Shown here one piece after another: positions 56,161 to 64,000 of a stretch of 64,000 nt of DNA (positions are counted from its first letter, which is position 1; each line of letters begins with the position of its first letter). The position numbers and the translations under genes were made by a program. Under the pieces are notes generated by a model. That model did no database searches, was not told the DNA's origin, and saw only the letters and a list, made by a program, of their open reading frames with translations. Origin of the DNA: Thermus scotoductus DSM 8553 (GTDB taxonomy: Bacteria; Deinococcota; Deinococci; Deinococcales; Thermaceae); NCBI RefSeq assembly GCF_000381045.1, contig NZ_KB905732.1, forward strand, positions 33,966 to 97,965, read 5' to 3'.

Positions 56161-57180
56161 ATGCCCCCGGGCCCCTGGCTGGTGCTGCTGGCAGCGGGCC
56201 TTTTCTACCTGGCCCTTCCCATCCCCCCTACCCTACCCCCCTCCCCAAGCCTCAGGGATCTTCTCCCCTACCCAAGGGAAGAGCGGGAGGCTTGGGTGAG
56301 CCTCCACCTGAGCTTGAAGGCCAGCCTGCACCTGCTTTTAGGGGAGAAAGTGGCCCGGGCCTACGACCGCCTCTTGCGCCTCGAGCTCAAAAACCAGCGC
56401 TCCGGCAAGCGCGCCGCATACCCCGAAGCCAAAAGCGCCCTCCTGGCGGCCAAGCGCTGGGTGGAGGCCATCGGCCAGGCCAAGCGGGGCCAGAAGGTGA
56501 GCCTCGAGGGCCTACCCACCGCCCCCCACCACGTACTTCCCTACGCCCGGGAGATCCGCGCCGCCGCCTCCGCCCTCGGCATTCCTTATGGGGTGCTGGC
56601 CGCCATTGTGGATAACGAGCAGTACGGGGGGGACAAGGCCTTGGGGCTTTCCCGGGGGGTGCGGGAAGCGGCGGACGGCTTAGCCCAAGGTCTGGCCGAG
56701 GTCCAAGGCCACGCCCCTTTGAGCCGCACCCTGGGCCCGGCCCAGATGAGCTGGGAGGATGCCCTCAAGCAACAGGACCGCCTGCGACTCTTCGGGGCCT
56801 GGGATCCAGCAAGACCCTTCCCCAAGACCGAGGCCGAGGCCAGGAAGGCCCTCGAGGATCCCTACCTCAACCTCCTCTTCACCGCAAGCCGGCTTAGAGG
56901 CTACTTCAACGCCCTCCTCGGCCTCCCCCCACGGGATACCCGCCTTCTGGATGACCCCTGGCTCTACTACCTGGGCCCCGCCTGGCACAACCATCCCCTA
57001 CGGGCCCAGAACCTGGAGACCTGGGAGGATAGCTTCCACGGCTTTTTCAAAGGCCTCCTCTACCAGGTGGTCCTGGAAGGACGCTGGCACCTGGAAGGCC
57101 GCACCCTCCTGCCCCTTAAAGCCTGGGGGCCTGGGGCACAGGACCCAGCTCCCTCCTCCGTCCCCGCCCTAACGCCCTAG
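56161..57180 (+). CDS. Membrane-anchored muramidase-like protein
   Basis: A 339-residue protein with an N-terminal membrane anchor (LVLLAAGLFYLALPI, about 6-20). The region 150-215 resembles lysozyme/lytic transglycosylase folds: IPYGVLAAIVDNEQYGG places a Glu where the catalytic Glu sits, and TLGPAQMSWEDAL resembles the family G-x-M-Q step. The C-terminal half has Trp-rich segments (DDPWLYYLGPAWHNH). Cell-wall cleavage is an inference. Three bases after the NYN gene; stop interlocked (CTAG) with the next gene. Confidence 0.6.
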   Translation: MPPGPWLVLLAAGLFYLALPIPPTLPPSPSLRDLLPYPREEREAWVSLHLSLKASLHLLLGEKVARAYDRLLRLELKNQRSGKRAAYPEAKSALLAAKRWVEAIGQAKRGQKVSLEGLPTAPHHVLPYAREIRAAASALGIPYGVLAAIVDNEQYGGDKALGLSRGVREAADGLAQGLAEVQGHAPLSRTLGPAQMSWEDALKQQDRLRLFGAWDPARPFPKTEAEARKALEDPYLNLLFTASRLRGYFNALLGLPPRDTRLLDDPWLYYLGPAWHNHPLRAQNLETWEDSFHGFFKGLLYQVVLEGRWHLEGRTLLPLKAWGPGAQDPAPSSVPALTP

Positions 57181-57701
57181 ATCCGTTCCATCCAGGGAAG
57201 GGGCTCCCCGGGGGGTAAAACAGGCCAGCGCCCCTCTTTCATGTGGCGGAAAATGGCCTCCACCGCTTTTTCTGCTTCCTCCACCCAAGCCTTGGGGTAA
57301 AGGAAGCGCTTGGCCAAAAACTCCTCCCGGTCGAAGACCTGGCAGGTATGGTCGGCCTGGCAACGCACGTCCAGCTCGAGGTCGTACTGGCGAAAACCCC
57401 TTCCCGTCCACTCTGCCGGGGTTTGCACGTTCCAGTAATACTCCAGCACCCGGCCCTCCCTCACATCCGGCCCCCCGGAGTACCAGGCCCCGGGGAAGAA
57501 GGCCACATAGGCATCGTGGTCCAGGACCACCGCCTTCCCCTTGGCCACGTGGTGAAAGGTCCCGCCCTGTGGCAAAAGGGTCAGGACGCCTTCAGGTGTC
57601 ACCTCCACCACCCAGGCTTCCCAGAAGTAGTGGAGCACATCCCCGGGAAACTTCCAAAACTCCACCCGAACGCGATCCCCAGGGGCAAGCGGCCAATCCA
57701 T
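57177..57701 (-). CDS. DUF402-family protein (nucleotide phosphatase-like)
   Basis: A 174-residue single-domain protein. VLHYFWEAWVVEVTPEGVLTL and YYWNVQTPAEWTGRGFRQYDLELDV match DUF402, whose known members (Ntdp, FomD) hydrolyse nucleotide phosphates with divalent metal held by Asp and Glu. The Asp/Glu set YDLELDV and VFDREEF is retained. Physiological substrate unknown. No clear promoter seen. Confidence 0.78.
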   Translation of the reverse strand: MDWPLAPGDRVRVEFWKFPGDVLHYFWEAWVVEVTPEGVLTLLPQGGTFHHVAKGKAVVLDHDAYVAFFPGAWYSGGPDVREGRVLEYYWNVQTPAEWTGRGFRQYDLELDVRCQADHTCQVFDREEFLAKRFLYPKAWVEEAEKAVEAIFRHMKEGRWPVLPPGEPLPWMERI

Positions 57702-57773
57702 ATCCCCACCGGCCCGGCCTTCAGCCAGATGACGCCCCAGCTCACCTGGGGTCCAGGGCTGGGCAAAGCCGGT

Positions 57774-57965
57774 CTACTTCTTGGTGCTGATGCCCAGGAC
57801 CTTATAGAGGGCGCAGAAGCCGGTGACCGCCGTGAAGAGGAGGACCACCCCCACGATCCCCAGGATCCAGTTCCAGGGGGATGCCGACTGGAAAGCGAAG
57901 TAGAAGAGGACCAGGGCCAGAATAAAGCGAATCACCCTATCGGTGGTGCTCTCGTTTACGGTCAT
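57774..57965 (-). CDS. DUF2892 (YgaP-like) small membrane protein
   Basis: A 63-residue protein with two membrane helices (RVIRFILALVLFYFAF and WILGIVGVVLLFTAVTGFCALYKVLG) and the TVNESTTDRVIR opening typical of the DUF2892 inner-membrane family, which in other bacteria is fused to or sits beside rhodanese domains. ATG 57965 has GAGGTG six bases upstream, better than GTG 57974. TATACT at 57991-57986 may be its -10 box. Confidence 0.82.
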   Translation of the reverse strand: MTVNESTTDRVIRFILALVLFYFAFQSASPWNWILGIVGVVLLFTAVTGFCALYKVLGISTKK

Positions 57966-58045
57966 AGGCTTCACCTCTAAATGGAAGTATACACCCTAAA
58001 GCGCGGTCCCTTGTCCTGCCTTGTGCTACAATGCTTTTCTGGCGT

Positions 58046-58122
58046 GGGCCGTTAGCTCAATCGGTCAGAGCGGCCGGCTCATAACCGGTTGGTTGCAGGT
58101 TCAAGTCCTGCACGGCCCACCA
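58046..58122 (+). tRNA. tRNA with CAU anticodon, probably tRNA-Ile2
   Basis: A 77-base tRNA with encoded CCA: acceptor GGGCCGT/ACGGCCC, D-arm TTAGCTCAATCGGTCAGAGC, anticodon loop CTCATAA, T-arm GCAGGTTCAAGTCCTGC. CAU reads Met unless C34 becomes lysidine. The TTGG-TTGC variable-to-T-stem region and the C4-G69, C5-G68 acceptor pairs resemble the TilS substrate tRNA-Ile2, not elongator tRNA-Met. TACAAT at 58027-58032 is a likely -10 box. Confidence 0.9.
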
Positions 58123-58140
58123 GCGCCCTATCTGCAAGAG

Positions 58141-58163
58141 TCCCGCCTCCTCAAGAGGCGGGA
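58141..58163 (+). terminator. Hairpin after the CAU tRNA
   Basis: TCCCGCCTC (58141-58149) and GAGGCGGGA (58155-58163) form a 9-bp stem with loop CTCAA. The tail AACGTGTTTG lacks a proper T-run. Confidence 0.5.
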
Positions 58164-58204
58164 AACGTGTTTGTACCAGCCCCTTCCTCTGGCAGAATCT
58201 AGCT

Positions 58205-58534
58205 ATGGAGGCCCTGCAAGCCTTTCAAATCCTGGATCTGCGCATCGGCCGCATCTTGAAGGCCGAACCCCACGAGAAAGCCCGCAAACCCAGCTACAAG
58301 CTCTGGATCGACCTCGGGCCCTTAGGGGTCAAACAGAGTTCCGCCCAGATTACCGAGCTTTACCGCCCCGAGGACCTGGTGGGCCGCCTGGTGGTGTGCG
58401 CGGTGAACCTGGGAACCCGCTCCATCGCAGGCTTTCCCTCCGAGGTGCTGGTCCTGGGGGCTAAGGATGCCGAGGGCCGGGTGGTCCTCCTCACCACAGA
58501 GCGGGAGGTACCCCTGGGGGAAAGGGTCTTCTAG
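58205..58534 (+). CDS. csaA: CsaA-like tRNA-binding protein
   Basis: A 109-residue EMAP/Myf-type OB-fold protein: LDLRIGRILKAEPHEKARKPSYKL, FSSAQIT-like KQSSAQITELY, VVCAVNLGTRSIAGFPSEVLVLG. This is the full length of CsaA, a dimeric tRNA-binding protein suggested to help protein export or folding. It follows the CAU tRNA gene by about 80 bases. CAGAAT lies six bases before its ATG. Stop interlocked (CTAG) with the SIS gene. Confidence 0.9.
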   Translation: MEALQAFQILDLRIGRILKAEPHEKARKPSYKLWIDLGPLGVKQSSAQITELYRPEDLVGRLVVCAVNLGTRSIAGFPSEVLVLGAKDAEGRVVLLTTEREVPLGERVF

Positions 58535-59562
58535 CGGGTCCGGGTCACCTTGGTGAGGTGCCGGGGCCGGTCCGGATCCAGGCCCCGGGCCCGGGATAGA
58601 GCCTCCGCCTTGGGATAGAAGGCCTGGGCCAGGAAAAGAGGGGTGATCTCGGGCACGGAGGCCACGGGAAGCGCCAGGGGAGAATCCGCCAGGGCCAAGG
58701 CATCGGGTTCCGGGGAGAGAACGAGAAGATGAGCCCCTTTCGCCTTTAACCCCTCGAGGGTGGAAAGCAGGGCCTCCAAGGCCTCATCCTTTTGCACCAA
58801 GGCCAGCACCGGAAAGCCAGCCTCCAAAAGGGCCTGGGGACCGTGGAGGAACTCCGCCGCCGAAAACCCCTCCGCATGAAGCCCCGCCACCTCCTTCAGC
58901 TTCAAGGCCGCCTCGAGGGCCACGGGGTACGTGAACCCCCGCCCCAGGACGAAAAGGTTTTCCGCATCTTCCAGGTAATCCAGCTCCCCCGAGGCCTCCA
59001 AGGCCCGGTGCAAGGCCTCGGGTAAGGCGGGAAGGACCTGGCGCAGGCGGCTTTCCTCCACCAGCTGGGCCAGGAGGTGGAGGGTGGCGGCCAGCATGGC
59101 GAGGAAGCTCTTGGTGGCGGCCACCGCCTTCTCCTCCCCGGCATGGAGGGGAAGGACCACCTCCGCCATCCGGGCAAGAGGGCTCTCCTCCCGGTTCACC
59201 AGGGCCACGGTGAGGGCTCCCTGGGAGCGGTAGGCGCTTACCACCTCCAAAAGGTCGGGGCTTTCCCCGCTTTGGCTAAAGGCGAGAAGAAGGGAGGGAA
59301 AAGGCACCCTGGGCCTAGCCCGGTAAAGGGTGAGGACGGAAGGGGCCAAGGAGAGAACCGGCCACTCCAATCGGGCCTCGAGGAGGTACTTGGCAAAAAG
59401 GGCCGCGTGGTCGGAACTCCCCCGGGCCACGGTAAGGGTGAGGGCCGGGGGGCGCTTCCTCAGGAAGCGGGCCAAGCTCCTCACCTCGCCCTCGTTCTCC
59501 CTAAGGAGGCGCTCTATGACCTTGGGGGCTTCCTCCGCCTCGGTACGCATCCAAGAGGCCAT
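58531..59562 (-). CDS. SIS-domain protein, GlmS-isomerase type
   Basis: A 343-residue protein with two sugar isomerase domains and no glutaminase domain: [69 protein letters not shown] and a C-terminal LTKVTRTR. It resembles GlmS-like glucosamine-6-phosphate deaminases/isomerases. TATAGT six bases before ATG 59562 fixes a leaderless start. It probably works in amino-sugar catabolism or supply. Confidence 0.85.
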   Translation of the reverse strand: MASWMRTEAEEAPKVIERLLRENEGEVRSLARFLRKRPPALTLTVARGSSDHAALFAKYLLEARLEWPVLSLAPSVLTLYRARPRVPFPSLLLAFSQSGESPDLLEVVSAYRSQGALTVALVNREESPLARMAEVVLPLHAGEEKAVAATKSFLAMLAATLHLLAQLVEESRLRQVLPALPEALHRALEASGELDYLEDAENLFVLGRGFTYPVALEAALKLKEVAGLHAEGFSAAEFLHGPQALLEAGFPVLALVQKDEALEALLSTLEGLKAKGAHLLVLSPEPDALALADSPLALPVASVPEITPLFLAQAFYPKAEALSRARGLDPDRPRHLTKVTRTR

Positions 59563-59568
59563 AGGTTC

Positions 59569-59630
59569 ACTATAGGGCACGGGAAGCCCCCTCCTGCCAC
59601 CTGGTCCTTCCCAGAAGGTAGTGGTATACT
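59569..59630. promoter_or_regulatory. Divergent leaderless promoters of the SIS gene and uvrA
   Basis: TATAGT on the minus strand (59574-59569) is six bases before the SIS ATG; TATACT on the plus strand (59625-59630) is seven bases before uvrA ATG 59638. Neither has a convincing -35. Confidence 0.55.
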
Positions 59631-59637
59631 TCCACGG

Positions 59638-62492
<2,855 letters not shown>

Positions 62493-62496
<4 letters not shown>

Positions 62497-63131
62497 GCCT
62501 TGGCTTTGGCGGATTTCCTGGAAACCTGGGTGGGCTGGCTTCGGGCCAGAATCCCTTCCAGGGCCAAGGACAGGGATTTCTCTACCTCCTCCCCGAAATC
62601 CCGGTTAGGGGTATAGGCCGCCCAGCGCAAGGCGGCGAGGAAGTAAAGGTCAGCCAAGGTGCGGCCCATCCGCTCCAGGGAAAGGTCCTGCCGCACCACC
62701 CCCTTTTCCCGCAAGGGCTTCAGGACCTCGGCGATCAAGTCCCCCAAAGGCAGGGCCAGGAAGGCGGCCTTGGCCCGGACCGGATCGGGGTTTAAAAGCT
62801 CGTAGAGAAGGGGCAAAAGAAGGTCCTTCTCCGCCTGGGTGAAGCCCGCAAGGCGCTGGAAGAGATAGCGCAAAAGGGCCAGGGGATCCTCCTTCTGGGC
62901 CAGGCGCCGCCTTACCTCCTCTCTGAGGTCCGCAAGAAGCAGGCTCCCGTACTCCAGGAGCACGGCTTCCTTATAGGGGTAGTAGTTGAAGAAGGTACCC
63001 CGGGACACGTGGGCGGCCTTGGCGATATCGGTGGCGGTGGTTTCCCGGAAACCCTGCTGGCGGAAAAGGGCCATGGCCGCCTGGAAGATGCGCTCCCGGC
63101 GCCGCTTTTTCTGATACTCCCTCACGGTCAT
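62493..63131 (-). CDS. TetR-family regulator
   Basis: A 212-residue repressor. The N-terminal helix-turn-helix is clear ([42 protein letters not shown], written here in part), followed by an all-helical ligand domain and a Lys/Ser-rich tail. TACACT lies six bases before ATG 63131 inside the palindrome GGTAGTGTACTACC, so it probably represses itself. The ligand and other targets are unknown; a DJ-1-like gene lies upstream on the same strand. Confidence 0.9.
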
Positions 63132-63134
63132 GGG

Positions 63135-63148
63135 GGTAGTGTACTACC
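63135..63148. promoter_or_regulatory. Candidate TetR operator
   Basis: A perfect 14-bp palindrome GGTAGTGTACTACC covers the -10 box (63143-63138 on the minus strand) of the TetR gene. Confidence 0.5.
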
Positions 63149-63156
63149 GTATAAAC

Positions 63157-63651
63157 TTAAAGCTCAATCGCTTTTTGCGCCCAATCCTCTAAAGCCTTAA
63201 GCAGGGATAACCCCCCCAGGGTGGTATAGACCTTGGCCTCCCGGTGGAAGGAACCATCCGCCACCTGGTAGCCCTGCTTGGTCAAGGCCTGGGCCACCTC
63301 CCCCGGGGCCACCACCCGGGTAGGAAGCCGGCCCGCCTCCGCCAGGAAGAGGTGGGCGTTGAATCCCAAAAACACCGCCTCCACCCCCTCCCAGATCTCC
63401 TGCAAAAAGGCCAGGTAGGCAGGATCCTGGGCCATCCGGCCTGGCCTTTTGGCCCCGGGGATGAGGAGGGCTTTGGGCGGGGGGGCCGCGGGAAAGGCGT
63501 AGGTGGGGGTCCAGACGGAACCCGCCAGGGCCGGGGTTCCCTTGCGGCCCTTGGCCACGGTGTAAGCAGGGTATTCCAGGCGCCGGGCTGCCTCGAGGGC
63601 TAGGGCCGCCTCCAGCTCGGAGAACTCGGGGAGGAGCAAGATGGCTAGCAC
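63157..63651 (-). CDS. DJ-1/PfpI-like protein lacking the nucleophile Cys
   Basis: A 164-residue flavodoxin-like protein with the DJ-1/PfpI outline: MLAILLLPEFSELEAALALE, PPPKALLIPGAKRPGRMAQ, and an FLGFNAHLFLAEAGRL segment where active members have the nucleophile elbow with Cys followed by His or Thr. Here the Cys position is Phe/Asn, so glyoxalase or protease activity is unlikely. GTG 63651 is preceded at eight bases by CATAAT, which overlaps the stop of the gene before it. Confidence 0.7.
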   Translation of the reverse strand: MLAILLLPEFSELEAALALEAARRLEYPAYTVAKGRKGTPALAGSVWTPTYAFPAAPPPKALLIPGAKRPGRMAQDPAYLAFLQEIWEGVEAVFLGFNAHLFLAEAGRLPTRVVAPGEVAQALTKQGYQVADGSFHREAKVYTTLGGLSLLKALEDWAQKAIEL

Positions 63652-63660
63652 TTTAGACCA

Positions 63661-64000
63661 TTATGGCAGAAGCCGGTAGAGGAGAAGGGCCGCCTCCCCC
63701 CGGGTCACGGGATCGGTGCCTGCCAGCTTATCCTCTCCCAGAGCCTGCAAGAGCTGGTTGAGGAGGGCCCGCCTTAAAGGCCTTTGCAGTTCCCCCCGGT
63801 AGAGCTCCCGGGCTTTCAGGACCACCCTTAGGCGCTCCTCAGGCCCTTTTGCCCGGTAGTAGTGCTCCAGGTTGGCCAAAAAATCCCCCAGGAGAATGGG
63901 TTCAGAAAGGCCCAAGGAGCCTTTTAAATAGTAGGGTCCGGCGAAGAGCCCGCGCCTCAGGAGGGCCACCGCCTCCCGGTACCCTGGCCTTTCCGCCTCC
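63661..64000 (-). CDS. Unidentified protein, 3' part only
   Basis: The frame is open to the window edge, so the start is missing. The visible 112 residues are helical and charged (RPGYREAVALLRRGLFAGPYY, LKARELYRGELQRPLRRALL) and end GTDPVTRGEAALLLYRLLP, which resembles the TRAEA helix of S-layer homology domains. That likeness is short and may be chance. Confidence 0.5.
   Translation of the reverse strand, partial: EAERPGYREAVALLRRGLFAGPYYLKGSLGLSEPILLGDFLANLEHYYRAKGPEERLRVVLKARELYRGELQRPLRRALLNQLLQALGEDKLAGTDPVTRGEAALLLYRLLP

Noticed and set aside
57180-57774. Plus-strand frame opposite the DUF402 gene
   Set aside because: Pro/His-rich antisense reading with no binding site; the minus-strand DUF402 gene is well supported.
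59077-59637. Upstream extension of the uvrA frame by 187 codons
   Set aside because: It is antisense to the SIS-domain gene; UvrA's conserved N-terminus starts at ATG 59638, right after a TATACT box.

Overview
The window is a dense, strongly GC-rich stretch of a bacterial chromosome that reads as Thermus. This rests on close resemblance, from memory and without a database search, of several products to Thermus thermophilus proteins: long CTC/TL5-type L25, Ddl, threonine synthase, and the TtuA/TtuB tRNA thiolation pair with the same Cys positions. Gene starts also follow Thermus habit: a TANNNT box often ends 6-8 nt before the start codon, the signature of leaderless mRNAs. Genes are packed tightly, many same-strand neighbours share ATGA, and most convergent pairs interlock their stop codons.

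Layout. 1-0.9 kb: end of an ISAs1-type insertion sequence with a broken reading frame, then a repeat-rich gap. 0.9-7.8 kb: cupin, phosphoribosyltransferase, acyl-CoA ligase, then a minus-strand metal ABC transporter - Rrf2/IscR-like regulator - cysteine desulfurase operon, and panB. 7.8-13.1 kb: ruvB, a DUF4388-like protein, a TPR protein, ftsH. 13.1-19.2 kb: glycerol/galactoside operon (glpD, glpK, galT, alpha-galactosidase) headed by half of a sugar transporter gene. 19.3-23.8 kb: luxS-mtnN-prs-rplY-pth-ddl. 23.8-31.8 kb: guaA, two Uma2-type nucleases, small GYD and VOC proteins, rnhA, two genes of leucine catabolism, small hypothetical and zinc/Cys-cluster genes, and a DinB remnant.

31.8-39.2 kb: tRNA-Ser overlapping a tilS-tadA fusion, a CopZ-N-like Fe-S protein divergent from a CDGSH protein, a GH13 alpha-glucosidase, a methyltransferase stub, tRNA-Leu overlapping lnt, a degenerate phosphoesterase and queG. 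39.2-45.2 kb: hom and thrC (with a possible leader region), small membrane proteins, a 2-phosphoglycerate kinase with three ATP-cone-like repeats, tRNA-Cys and tRNA-Val, ttuA and ttuB. 45.2-53.3 kb: acuC/acuB and a complete five-gene peptide ABC transporter. 53.3-64 kb: MDR dehydrogenase, ferredoxin-NADP reductase-like protein, NYN protein, muramidase-like protein, DUF402 and DUF2892 proteins, a CAU tRNA, csaA, a SIS protein, uvrA, a TetR regulator, a DJ-1-like protein and an unfinished gene.

No CRISPR array, prophage or biosynthetic cluster was seen. The most notable features are tRNA-centred: a TilS-TadA fusion, two protein genes whose stop codons lie inside tRNA genes, a CAU tRNA that looks like the TilS substrate, and a TtuB reading frame that runs past its functional Gly-Gly. 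Others are the triple ATP-cone kinase, the interlocked stops and the widespread leaderless promoters. No intergenic stretch exceeds about 300 bases without a gene or RNA.
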